A stretch of 64,000 nt of DNA, taken from assembly GCA_037074705.1 (NCBI GenBank), contig CM073591.1, forward strand, positions 129,153,032 to 129,217,031, read 5' to 3'. Positions 46,905 through 60,617 of this stretch are shown here, piece after piece. Within the stretch, counting starts at the first letter, position 1; every line of letters starts with the position of its first letter. A program made the translations under genes and the position numbers. A model generated the notes under the pieces. That model searched no databases, had not been told where the DNA came from, and saw only the letters and a list, made by a program, of their open reading frames with translations. This DNA comes from Zhengitettix transpicula (lineage: Eukaryota > Arthropoda > Insecta > Orthoptera > Tetrigidae).

Positions 46905-48622
46905 TGTTATGATTTATTTTCATTCAGACATTTTTTCATTTAATACCATACAATTCTCTAGATTCAGTTGTAGCTCAATTTTTCAAATTTTTACAATTGT
47001 ATGTTCAGTATTATGTGAAATCTGAGATAGTAGGTACACTAATTCTGTTCTTATTGTGTCTCGGATCTGGTGTTAATACAAGTTATGACAGTTAAATATC
47101 AACTAGACAGATTTAATAAATATTGCAAGTTCTTACCATCATCAAAGTAGTAAGTCCACAATGTAAAGATGGTCTTCTGAAAATGGACATCCAAAATAAA
47201 GTATCTTTCTACTATACCACAACATTACCCAACTAGTAGTGTTGATATTTTTAGATAAGACTAGTTAAAATATTATCCACCATTTGAATGTGTTATGACT
47301 TAAAGATAAGTCTGCCAATTTAATTTTTTATTTAAAAGGCTTGTATCTGTTGGTGTACAAAATATTTGTTGTCGAGGGTAAGTGAGAAAATAATATTACA
47401 GATAGAGCCTGATAGTGGCAGCTGGCGTATATGTGCTCATGTGCTACAGTACATAAATTAATTTAGGAGGAAATAGTTTTTCTTAATTTTTAGAACCTTC
47501 GTTATGTGATAACAATGTGAATCTAGGCTTCTATATAGAAGACTTTAAACTGCCTGTTTTGCAGTGCTTTAGCTATTGCTAAAGCAGCCAGCTGACCATT
47601 CAGTGCTATCGCCACGACAGCTCAGGATTTTTGACTGGAATGAGAAATGTTCAGCGCACGTTTTTACACCCCTGTGTCACCTGTAAAGCTCAACAAACTG
47701 ACTGATTCTTGTTCTAGAATTTTCACAGCACTTGGGGCCCCCAAACAGAGCCATGCAGTGCAATAAAACAGACACATGGTCACATCAGGAGACATAAACT
47801 ATGAAATAAAACAACTATTAAGTAATTATAAATCTTATTTTGAAGTACTTTATGTATTCAAAACAAAACTAATATTCCTTCTTTTTGGGTAATATTTAAA
47901 AAATCACAATCAAATGTTATTTTAAAGAAAAGAACATTTAAGGGGCACCATAGTGCGAATATCTACCACTTGACCTTGCATGCAGTACTGCTTAGTGGCT
48001 TGTTCCAAAAATTAACTTTATTAAAAATATGTATGAAGGAAAAATACTTTTTTGTTAGAAATGTGTGTCAATTTAGTTTAAATATTAGATACTATTGGGA
48101 ATTATGCAAACAGAATTAGAAATGTAGCATATTAAGGGGCGGTCAGTGTGTTGGTAACACTCATTTTAGTATTAATACTTTACATAGTTATCCTCATAAA
48201 AATGGTTGCTTGGGGTGATATTGAACATAACTTCAAAAAGTCACAAGGCTGATAGTATTAAAAAAACGTAATACTAACAATGAATAAAATTAAAGAATAA
48301 AGGTAGGACCAATATCCTATCAATAGTATCTGTCCATACAAATTTTTGTGCTGGAAGTTAATCATTGTGTTAAGACCCGTGATCAATGTTTTCATTCGTA
48401 ATATAAAGGATGACCACCAAATAGTTGTATTTCTATTATTATTAATTCAATTATATTCATTTTATTATCGTGATATAAAATTAGGTGTTTACAGATTGTA
48501 ATTATTACTTAACATATAAATGTGAATTTCTCAGAATATTGGATTAAGCTTACTTTGAGCCAGAGGAAACCCATGAAACAGAAAAATCTTTGATCATTGA
48601 TAATCTCATATTATTGTCAATA
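46905..48622. other. Intergenic stretch upstream of the uridylyltransferase-like gene
   Basis: No gene recognised. The 5' UTR and promoter of the next gene must lie here, possibly with further upstream exons. AT-rich throughout. Confidence 0.35.
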
Positions 48623-50819
48623 ATGGCTTCAAAAGAAGAAACAAAGAGTAACATTGTAGAAAATGAAGGAAATATAGATAAAAATTTATCAAGAAATTCA
48701 GCATCTCATGGGCACTTAATTGCTCCAACGTTTTTGGCAGGTCTTCCGATATATATGGCCAACACTTCTGGGGAAAACCAAGCTCCTGGAAAAAATTCAT
48801 ACTTTGAAGCTATTTGTTTCTTAAATGATGTTATTCATGTTGAGGTAAGCTTGAAAATAGAATTTAAAAGTTATTGATACAAATCAGCTTAGTGGTTAGT
48901 TAAAGCATTGTGAATCATTATAATAAAAGTGTCAGATTAAAGAGATTACACTTTTTGAAAAGAAAATGTGAAATTTCAATGTTGTACCATTATTAGTTCT
49001 GTATAAAAATTATTTGATTTTGATTCTATAATTTTAATTTTTTCCCCAAATAAACTCTAAAAATGTTGATAAATAGAGTGTATTTTATGAAGTATGAAAC
49101 TTGTGAAATAGTTTTAGTAATTTTCAAGTAGAAACAATTTTCTCTAAGTTAAACACATGTAGATAGTAAATGATCCTAATATTATCCATTTGTTTGCATC
49201 ATAAATGATTGCATTCTGAAGTACTTTTTTCCATTATAATCAAAACTTTTTAATTAGTCAATAAATTTCATTTGATTTTTTGATTATTTATTGATCTTAT
49301 GTTGCTTTTTCAGAATGTTAGAGCAGTACAGAAGACAATATACAGATGTTGTGCATGTAAAATATATTTGAACCATTTTACAGCTGTTGAATGTCACATA
49401 AGGGATAAGCTGCATATACAGATTTTAAAAGTAAGTCAACTTTTATGTGACCAATATATATATTTCGATTCCATAGAGAGAGAGCGAAGTCAACTTACCT
49501 GAAATCAGTAGTTGGTCCAATCAGGCTGAGCAGTGAAAATATTTCAAATTTTTGAGGGCCTGAGTCCTCTTTGTCAGGAAGGAAGGTACATTTTTCTAAC
49601 AATCCCTCAGTTAATGAAGAACCCACTTAAAATCTTCTCCAACATTCTTGTATCTCATGCAACTTTATCATCATTACTTAACTCCCTTCCCAAGCAACCT
49701 AACCTAAGCCACGGGAAACACCTAGCCTTCCACAACCTCTGACAAAAAACAAAATTGTCATTTCCCTGGATGACAAGGGCTCCACCACCTTCATTCTGGA
49801 GGGTACACACCTGATGATACTGTGGGATGTCAATACTTATAAACATGTCCCTACTGACCCAAATCATTCTATCACTTCTGAAATAGATCAGCTTGTCCAA
49901 ACACATGGCTCACTTCAAAGTAGACACCCTCTTCTATTGTGCTGCTCTCTCCAAAAAAAAAAAAAAAAAAAAAAACTTAGAATACCCATTTTCTACCCTC
50001 CCAAAATTCTACAACCCTTGGGTCCTGGGGCACCAAATTGTTGCTGGCTACAAATCACCACTGAGAGGATTTCTGATTTGCTGGATAAATCTCTCCAACA
50101 AATACAAGTAATTTCCACCACCACCTCCCAATACCACTTCCACCTGATACCTTAATGATAGATATTGTCTCCCAGTACAATAATATTCCCCATGCTATGG
50201 CCTGTTGACACTTAAATATTTCTTGTCTCTCAGGCCATCAAATTACTTTCAAACTACTAAATGTCCGATAGTCCTCACACAATTTGACCTCACCAGGAAA
50301 GAATTACATTTCCTTCCAAGATATCAACCACCAAATAAGTGTCTCATCTATTGGCAACTGGATGGCTTCGTCCTATGCCAACCTGATCAATGGACAACTA
50401 GAACAGAATATGCAAATATTGAGGTAGTAGTAGAAGGCATGATCCCATGGCAATGAGAACAAAGTGGCGTTATGGAGTAGTGGTGGAATAAAGGATTTTT
50501 TCTTTGAGTATGTATTTGTTTTTTTTAGAGGTTTTTTTTATGAGGTGTTCAGTAGGGAGATTATTACTAACTAGAAAAAAATCAGCTCCAAGGAAGGCAT
50601 GACGAGGGGATCAAATAACACATTTGGAAAGAATGTGTGACATTGATGTTGAATTACCTGATATCAACAATGGGTTCAGTCAGCCAGCCAACTCACATGC
50701 AGTTCAGACCTTTCCCAATTCTGGGTGTTCAGGTCCTTGAAAAACTGAACTTTTTCTTTCTGTACAGCCTGACTTGACAGAATTGATTTGATGTTGCCTC
50801 TCATTCCTATCCAAATGTG

Positions 50820-50873
<54 letters not shown>

Positions 50874-51736
50874 TCAAACTTGGATAGTGAGGAAGGATAG
50901 AAATAAATAGGAGAAATAGGAGGATTGCGCTTTATTTGAATTCATATGCTCGGGCGAATTTATCCATAATAAGACTGTCTATATTTGCCTAGTCAGGAAC
51001 TTGACCTGGTGGCCAAGATGGTTAAGGTGTCTGTGTACTGAGCAGATCATGCAGGTTCAAGTCCTGCCTAGGTCAAATATTTTCAGTCTTTTCTTCTTCT
51101 TCCTACCTTCTCCCTGCTTTGAACATATGCTTTTCTTTGTGCATGATTCTATGCCTAATCATATGTATTCACTTAAAAATAAGTGTAATCCTCACTATCC
51201 AAGATCGAATATATATATATATATATATGACCCGGTGGCCGAGATGGTTAAGGTGTCTGTGTACTGAGCAGATCATGCAGGTTCAAGTCCTGCCTAGGTC
51301 AAATATTTTCAGTCTTTTCTTCTTCTTCCTACCTTCTCCCTGCTTTGAACATATGCTTTTCTTTGTGCATGATTCTATGCCTAATCATATGTATTCACTT
51401 AAAAATAAGTGTAATCCTCACTATCCAAGATCGAATATATATATATATATATATGACCCGGTGGCCGAGATGGTTAAGGCGTCTGTGTACTGAGCAGAAT
51501 ACGTGGGTTCAAGTCCCGCCTGGGTCAAATATTTTTCAGTCTTTCCTTCTTCTTCCATCCTTCTCTCTGCTTTGAACATATGCTTTTCTATGTGCGTAAT
51601 TCTTCGCCCGAGCATATGAATTCACATAAAGCACAATCCTATTTCTCCTATTTATTTCTATCCTTCCTCACTATCCAAGTTTGAATGTGACTTTGTCACC
51701 AAATTAAGTTCCAATTCCTTAATGGATTCTCCTAAT

Positions 51737-51790
<54 letters not shown>

Positions 51791-51908
51791 ATTAGGAGAA
51801 TCCATTTAAGGAATTAATTCACATTATTTCTATCCTTCCTCACTATCCAAGTTTGAATGTGACTTTTTCACCAAATTAAGTTCCAATTCCTTAATGGATT
51901 CTCCTAAT

Positions 51909-51976
<68 letters not shown>

Positions 51977-52225
51977 ATATTAGGAGAATCCATTTAAGGA
52001 ATTAATTCACATTCAAACTTGGATAGTGAGGAAGGATAGAAATAAATAGGAGAAATAGGAGGATTGCGCTTTATTTGAATTCATATGCTCGGGCGAAGAA
52101 TTACGCACATAGAAAAGCATATGTTCAAAGCAGAGAGAAGGACGGAAGAAGAAGGAAAGACTGAAAATATTTGACCCAGGCGGGACTTGAACCCACGTAT
52201 TCTGCTTAGTACACAGACACCTTAA

Positions 52226-52267
<42 letters not shown>

Positions 52268-55200
52268 CCATTAAGGAAAATGTGACAAAGTCAAATTAAA
52301 TAACACATTTAGATTGAAATCAGTCCAGTCACGCTGAGGTGTGAAAATATTACAAATTTTCGAAGGCATGAGCCTCCTTTGTCAGGAAGGAAGAGTGGAT
52401 CACATGATAACTTCTGAAAGTGACCAAATACAGATTGGAGAAGCAATTGAAACCTTTGAGCTCCTAAAAATGTGTTATACACCTAAAAGTTCAAGATTTT
52501 ATAGTTTTAAATAATGAGGAACCAGAAAAAGCAACGTTTGGTTTGTCCAAAGAACCATGTGTCATGATGAGAAGCAACTTTTATATTGAATGCAAGAATT
52601 CAATGCCACTGCTGAAGTTCTCCCTTAATTTATGGGCTTAGGTTAGCAAAACATGGTTCCTTTATTGTTGACTTTACGGTTAACCAATTAATATGCATAA
52701 AGAATTTGATATCCATTATATTGAAGCACCAACTTGCAGTCAGTTTTCCTCAAAGCAAATTGAACTTAAAGCTTTGTTTACTGTGTAGTAGAGCATCCAT
52801 ATATCATAATTCTGAATATCATAGCCAGAAAAATGCCAATTTGTGATAAATGTAAGGCAAATTCCTCTAAACAAATCTTCAAATGTACATCAATTTGGTA
52901 ACTAACAGTGGCTTCCATCTTGAGTAGTTGCTCCTCATGTATAATTCAGCATTTGACACATTCCAAAAAACTTTTAAAGAGTATTATATATACAATACAT
53001 TTTTAGAGAGTATATTAGTAATAATGTAATTAATAATTTTATGTATGAAGGCTACATTGTGATATGTTAGGTAGAAATTTCTATTTAGAATAGTTATGCA
53101 TTTGTTAAAATTTTTAAATGAATTGAAAACATGTTATTCTTTTCAGGCATATAAGGAAAGGATTAGCCTTCTACTTTTATCCAAACCACCAAATAACATA
53201 ATAAGTGTTCTGGAACATGCTCTCAATGATATTGTAGATAAACTGGGTATTGATGATTCAGATTGTGCAAATCGAAATATTTGTTCTATGAAGTTTGATA
53301 ATATAGTTAAACAGCTTCAGCCAGGTAAATTTCAAACGATATTTGGTGACAGTTATCATTAGCATTAATAAATTAACTGTGCCTTTTTGTGTCCAGTATT
53401 TTATATTTATGAAAATATGTTTCTAATTATAGTGCTTTGTCTTTATTTATGTCATTTGAAGAATTTTCATTTTATGGCTTCTTATAATTCAATCTCTTGG
53501 GAGTATTGGAGTGGTATTTCTTCTGTCTGTCATGCTGGATTAAATTCCTCAATTTACTTCATTTGATTGGTGTTATTGAACTAGGAAAGTAATTATAATT
53601 AAGAAATTATAATTGACTTTGTTTGAAACATCTGTGCAACTGTAAATGTTACTTAAAATTTATGGGGGTTCACCTTTTTAATTTTAAGCATCTAAATTTT
53701 GTCCATTCAGTATCATAGCTTTATTATAAAAAAATTAACACACTTGTTCCAGCATTTGCCATTGTTGCAAACAATTTCTTTATATTAAAAAACAATAAAC
53801 AGGTAAAGAGAGTAAAAAAAATAAACATATTATTAATCATAAATGAAAGATGTGGTTAACTAAGTTGGTTTTGATTCACTTTGACAAATCTAGAACTTAA
53901 TAATGTTTAATTTGCATCTATGTGTTGTAACAGTTTGTGATAAGCCTTTGTAAAATGATACATAAAAAATATAAAAATTTGATTGCTTAAATACTATTTA
54001 TTATTATTTACACTTTCAAATAACAAATTATTTATGTATCTTCTAAATTTTCTTTACTTAGGAAAGGATGAGTAACTTTTTAAATGCAAAATAAAATAAT
54101 TAATTCTCTCACAGTTATTCGCAGTATTAGAAACAAAAAAAATAATCAATTGACATACATTTTTTTTAAAAAAAGTAAAATCACAGTTTGCTTACATAAT
54201 CTTGGCATCCTTTTGCTGAAAATCTTCCTGTCCACAGGCTGCCGTAAGGAAATATCATAAATGCTTCTCAGCATTGATGTTCCTCCAGTTATGAAGTTTG
54301 TTAGACACCTTGGAGCTACAATTACTTTTCTGAAAAGCTGAAACTTTTGCTCTTGCTTCTCTGTTCCTCTAAGTACAGTGAACTCATAGTACTTAACAGT
54401 ATTACACATGTAAACAAAAAAGTATGCCCCATGAGAGCTTTTTCTTTCATTTTTATATTGCGTTTTCTCACATTAGAAAAACATCATCTTTTTTTCTCCT
54501 ATCAGATTGCCAAATATTCTGCTCCCTTACCACATGGTCTTGAACTATAAAGTAATTTTGCCAAGACTTCCCATGAATTTTCTGGTGAGTCATAATCTGT
54601 CTGGCAATCTTTCTGTGTTAGGAACATAATACATTTTTCCATGTTTCTACAGATTTACAGAATCATTTCCTCCATCCTGCTCACGTTCTGAGAGTCTTAA
54701 CTGGTCAATTAAGTAGGTGGCATAAACCTACTGCATTCCTGTACTCCTGATATATCAACATTTATTCACGGAAGTGTGGAAGGGGAAGAAATGCTCTGCA
54801 TGCCTGACTTACGATCACTTTATCAATTTGTATCTGGTAGGCTCTGAAACATCTGTGTGCCATCAGTATTTCACCTTGTCTAGTTGCCAATGCCTGTGAT
54901 GAATCTGAGTCCTTTATTTAATATTTACAAGCAGAGAGTATCTTTTGTCTACATAGTTGTCCAGACAGCCAGATATATGATTATGTTCTATGACTAGCTA
55001 CTCTCACACTCGATGCATATTACAATCTATGAGACATAAGGATAGCCTTCGTCACACACCTGTGGTATGCCATGGCCACAATGTGCCCATATGCTTTTTG
55101 TCCCCAGGACATCTGCTCAAACGGGACATTTGTATACTATTATCAAGGTAGTGATTCCTGTCAGGAGTCATCTCCACCTTACCTAGGCTTGTAAATATTA

Positions 55201-55594
55201 AGCATGATTTGTGTTAATTCCTCTATCATGGCGTTTGTTTTGACATTGGTCTTCATGGATTGTATTTAAGTCAGTCTTCCATCGATACTCATCCCAAATG
55301 TATTTCAGGCAGGGCTGGGAAAGAATTTCCTGGTTCACAACTGTTATTATAGGTTCACTTTTCTTCCTGTTCTACACCATTCCGTGCACCTGCCCGGTGC
55401 GGACTGCCGGCCAGTGCACGGAATGGTGTAACACTCCTCCTGAAGAAGGAGGCTGAGACCTCCGGAAATTTGAAGAATTACCTTCAGTTCCTTATGGCGA
55501 CACCGCACTTCACTTTCAGGTAAGCCACAACCTATCTCTCTGTCCTCTCCATACCAATATTGCAATTATTTTTGACAATGTCACACCCTTACTA

Positions 55595-55657
<63 letters not shown>

Positions 55658-58600
55658 TGGGTTCAAGTCCCTCCCTGGCTGAATATTTTCAGTCTTTCCT
55701 TCGCCTTGCTTGGAACATATGCTTTTCTAAGTGCATAATTCTATGCGTAAGCATATGTTTTCACATGAAGCGTATTCCAACCTTTCTCCTATTTATTTCT
55801 ATCTTTCCTCCCTATCCATGATCCCATGTGACTTCTTCACCAAATTGAAGTTCCTTACATTGTATTAAAAAATGTCTTCAAATAATTTATTTTATATTTT
55901 TTTATAAACTTTTGACTCTTGCACCCTACTTTATAGTTTAAATTCTAGAAATCCTAAATTAAATTCACAATCGATTGGGGAAAAAATACAATTGGAAGAA
56001 TCACTTTCCTTCTTTGCCAGAAGTTTGTATATGACTGTATGACTGGTGAGTAGTTGGTCACTGTCATTTGGATGCATTTGTCAATGTGATTGTCAGTCAT
56101 TCTCCTTCAGTGGGTCCTATAATCCTTGTCCCAGCTGCCCCCCCCCGCTCCCCAGCACTGCCATAATCACATATTCTTCTCCTTTCACGACTCACGTTCA
56201 TAAGTATTCTTTGCCTCTTGTTTGTGCCCTCTAGAAATACTCCTGCCCACATGCAAACTGCCCCATGTCCAATACTGTTTGGTAGGACAAGTGACTTGAA
56301 CTACACTGAGTCTGTGGAAGGAACACACTCATCTTCTATTCGATTTCACAGTCATTGCACTACGGAGGCCGCATACATGATCACAAATCATGAAATTTTT
56401 TCTATTAGTACAATTATGGGATAGCAGGGATAGTTGTTGTTCATATTATCAGCAGTTTCATAATACAAATGGGGCTGAAAATGAGAAAATACTGCAACAA
56501 TGAAATACTTCCACAACTTTTAAATAATTAACAAATAACAGTATACAAAGATGTCAGTTATTGTGTATTGTATTTTGTAATGATATCCTATTGATATCCT
56601 ATTCTTGGTTTGTATAGGTGCCACAATTGAACTATATGGATCATCAATTACAAGATTTGGCTTTAAATACTCACCTATAGATTTGAATTTAATTACAAAT
56701 GATGATTCAGGCCCAGGAACAATGTTTAAGCTATTTGAAAAACTTTCTAAAGATCCAGACATAAGGTATTGAACAATTTTTGTTCATTAGTGTCAGTAAA
56801 TATAAAAATTTGGCAATTTTCATCTCAGCACTTAAGTCACAAATATTTTATGTATTTTCATTCACAATGTTTTTTTACGTCCTTCAATAGCTTCACCAAA
56901 ACCCAAGTTACTTCCCTAGAATCTACCACAATTATTCAAACTTATTTTCAATTTTCTTTTTTGAAAGTTCCCATCAAGATTTTGGAGGGCAAATTAAAGA
57001 TTTTATATTTTAATTATTGCTAAACAAAATAGTTCTTCACAAGTATCAGATCATAGATTGATATATTGAATCCTCACCAAGTCCAGGATTGTATAAGGTG
57101 TTTGATAATGTACTGGTATTTAGGTCAATACATAAATCTAAACGCTGACTGAACATGAATACATGGGTGAATTGATAAAAATGATAATATGGTAAAATTT
57201 ATAATACATTACTGTATTTGTTGCTAAATGTGTAAGTTACTTTTTATTAACTAATAAAAATGATAAGTTGTGTCACTTGGTGTATTGCATGTTTTACTGT
57301 AGCAGCACTATACATGATAACATATTATTTGTGTAATATTAAACAAATTGGGTTGCCAATAATAAAAATTTCTGATATGCAGGCTGTGAAGAATGGAGTG
57401 TGACAGGTTCTGTTCTTGGACCTGTCCTACTTACTGTAGTTACTTGTGTATGCCACATAATTATGTAAGATGTGACCCCTATTTACTCACCTTGTTTATG
57501 AGAGAAAAATGTTTTTCGAAAATACAATACAAAAAAAGTTTTATCTTTCTCAATTCACACATTTTACTTACAGATTATGTTAACAGTACAAGTTATTATC
57601 CAATACTAACAAAGCATCAATTCTTTGAGTCTAATAATGAGACAGGAGTGATGACCTCTGTCAGTACACTCTGACGAAGCTGTCAGCACAAGCCATGGAA
57701 ACATTGTTTGAAGTTACAATTGACCTGGGTACAAACCTGAGAATTGTTTATTCATCAATTACACTGGGAATGCCTCTGTTCTCTATTTGGAAACCTTTTT
57801 AAATTTTAAAATAGGTCATACTGTGCATGAAAATGCACATACACTTTCACACACTTGAACACATCCAAATAAATCCTTTCAGAACTCCAGACAATAGAGG
57901 TTCCAGCCTACAGAACCCAAGATGTTTCACCAACAGACACCATTCAATGTTGCAAAAGTTTATTAGCAGACCGCCCAATGTTTCGCCTGTAGATACCAGT
58001 GAAGCTTATAATGATCATAATTATTAACTGTGACACAAGTCAATTACAAATTTTTCAACTTTAATAATAGACTCCAATTATTTTATGCCTTCTTCCAACT
58101 TACGACGCTGAACTCTTACATCTTTCTTATCCAAAAACTACTCTTCAACTCTGCCTGACCACACTTCTGGCCTGACCATCACTGCACAATTTCTGAGACA
58201 CCTTCCCAGGTCTAGCCCTGCTGATCAACTTCACCTGACTTCCGCATCCTCCTCATCCAAAATATCCTGCCAAACTAAAACTTAACTGACCAAAATCTCA
58301 TTCCCTCCACTAGGTTGCAGATATGAGATTTTCAACTTATGAGTGTTCTCATTTGACTGATAGATGCCTCCAAATGATGAGACTATAAAAATTTACACTT
58401 TCTCACAGATCAAAGAGCGTATTCATTTTATCGGTAGACACGTGTACATATTTTCCTAAGGATTCCTTAAAATAACACTTATTTCAAATTAAACTTATTC
58501 TGCTATAAAATTTTACAAAAATTAATTATATAATACGTTTTAATTTATTTTTGTATCTAATTCTCAGTTTACATAACTATTTAATCCTGTATTACTTCCT

Positions 58601-59320
58601 ATGTTATATGGATCTTCGTAAATATTTTGTAACTTTCCGATAATATTTTTATAAGGATCTGATTCTCTTAGTTTTTCAACTAGTACTAAATCTCCCACAT
58701 TAAATAATTTTGGTCTTGCCCTCAGACTGTGACTTCTATATTGGAATCTTGTATTTGATCTTTCCATGGCCTTTATTTTTATGCCTCCTAATACCTTCTC
58801 AATATCCCATTTTCTCTCCTTAAACCAATGCAATATTAATTTGGATAGGAAAGAGAGAGAGACTTACCTGTAATCAACTGTTGGTCCAGTTGTGCTGAGC
58901 AGTAAAAATATTTCATATTTCCCTTTGCCAGGAAAGAATTGATGAATTCAAACTAAGGTTTACCAGCCTTTGGAGAGCAACAATCGACACCCGAAAAAGC
59001 CGAGCATATGTATTTAAGGCGTGCACTGGCCGGCTGCGGATTGCAGAGTTTTGACTGCCTCACGGCTAGTAACCCATAAACAATTAACACCCCACCAGGC
59101 CACTAACTTTCTCTCCTACTTGCCGTGTGACAGTCAAAACTCTGCAGTAAGCAGGCAGTCGATGCATGGAAGAAGGAGGCTGAGAGCCTCTGACAATATA
59201 TTTGAAGAACTACCTTCGGTTCCCTATGGCTACACCATACTTACTTTCAGGTGTGCCATAAGCTATCTCTCTTTCCTTTCCATACCAATATCACAATTAT
59301 TTTTGACAAATATTATTGAC

Positions 59321-59359
<39 letters not shown>

Positions 59360-60548
59360 ACTAATTAAACTACAATTTTTAATGTTTTGCTTCATGTTTG
59401 AGGTCAATTTATGGTACACACAAATAATACTCTATTTATGTATTTTTAACTTTGGGTGCCAATTTATAAGAAATACAAATAAATTACTTAAAATGATTGG
59501 ATGCTTTAGTAAGAACTCAATATTTTAAAATAGACAAACAAATCAATTTATTAACACACAATTTAAATTTACACAAGTTATCAAATGAAATTTTACAACA
59601 ATTAGTAATTAATGTTTTACAATAAAATATTCTGTTTCTCAGGTTCGTTTACTCGGCCTTTAATAAAATGAATACTTGTTAAACAACTTTTGCAATGCAA
59701 TAAAGAAAATACATACAATACCAAATTTGAATTATGAAATCTGACGATTATACCTTTACTTAAAAGTTTACAAATATGAATACTGTGAAATATTAACTTA
59801 CAATCTCTGGCAATCCATGAAATTTGGCTCACTCACATACTAATACTCACTCACTTTATACAGGCCATAAAGAACACCAAGTTGTGCTCACACTTTACAC
59901 TGAACATTTTCATCAGTACAACTAAGCAGATTGTTCATTTAACAGAACGCTATTACCACCCGACTTTCTTTTCACGACAACCTACAATGACTTCTCGACG
60001 ACTCTTTCTTATGACAAACTCCTATTTATTTTTGATGATCGCTGCTAACAGATTGATTTCCATGACGAACTCCTTATTTATTTCGGTCACCTAACTGGGC
60101 CCGATCCAGCCCCGAGGACCAACACCGATGATTGCTGCTAATAGTCCGATTCCCTTTCTTCTTCTTACGATGCCTTATATCTCTTTCTTTTGCGCACTTC
60201 ACCACAAAGCCATGTGCACTTCTCCTTACACCCTCGTCTAATTTGCCATCTGCCTCTCAATTATTCTCCATTACCTCATCATTGTGTACAACTTGTGTAG
60301 CTTCTGCCACTGATAATACGAGTCCAAACTATGACTCAGGATGACATTTTGCACTCATCACCACGAATCCAGGTGCAATTCTGCACACTGCCCCACAGAG
60401 ATGGGTTTACACACACTTAAATCACCCTCTTTTAATTTGCCATCTGTCGCTCAATTATATCATCATTATATCCTTGGGTGCCTTCTGCTGTTGGCCATGT
60501 GAGTCCAAATATTTGTTCATTAATTAACGATTTCTTTTAATTACCACA

Positions 60549-60617
<69 letters not shown>

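Noticed and set aside
49314..49502. Extension of the zinc-finger exon past 49430
   Set aside because: GTAAGT at 49431 is a strong donor and the following sequence is Penelope terminal repeat.
51455..51527. Functional serine tRNA gene
   Set aside because: It is one of several copies of a SINE head, has a class I variable loop, and no isolated single-copy context.
51001..51575. Overlapping 76-124 codon frames with IYIYIY stretches
   Set aside because: They are translations of the repeated SINE and its (TA)n tract; the frames exist only because the 226-bp unit is duplicated.
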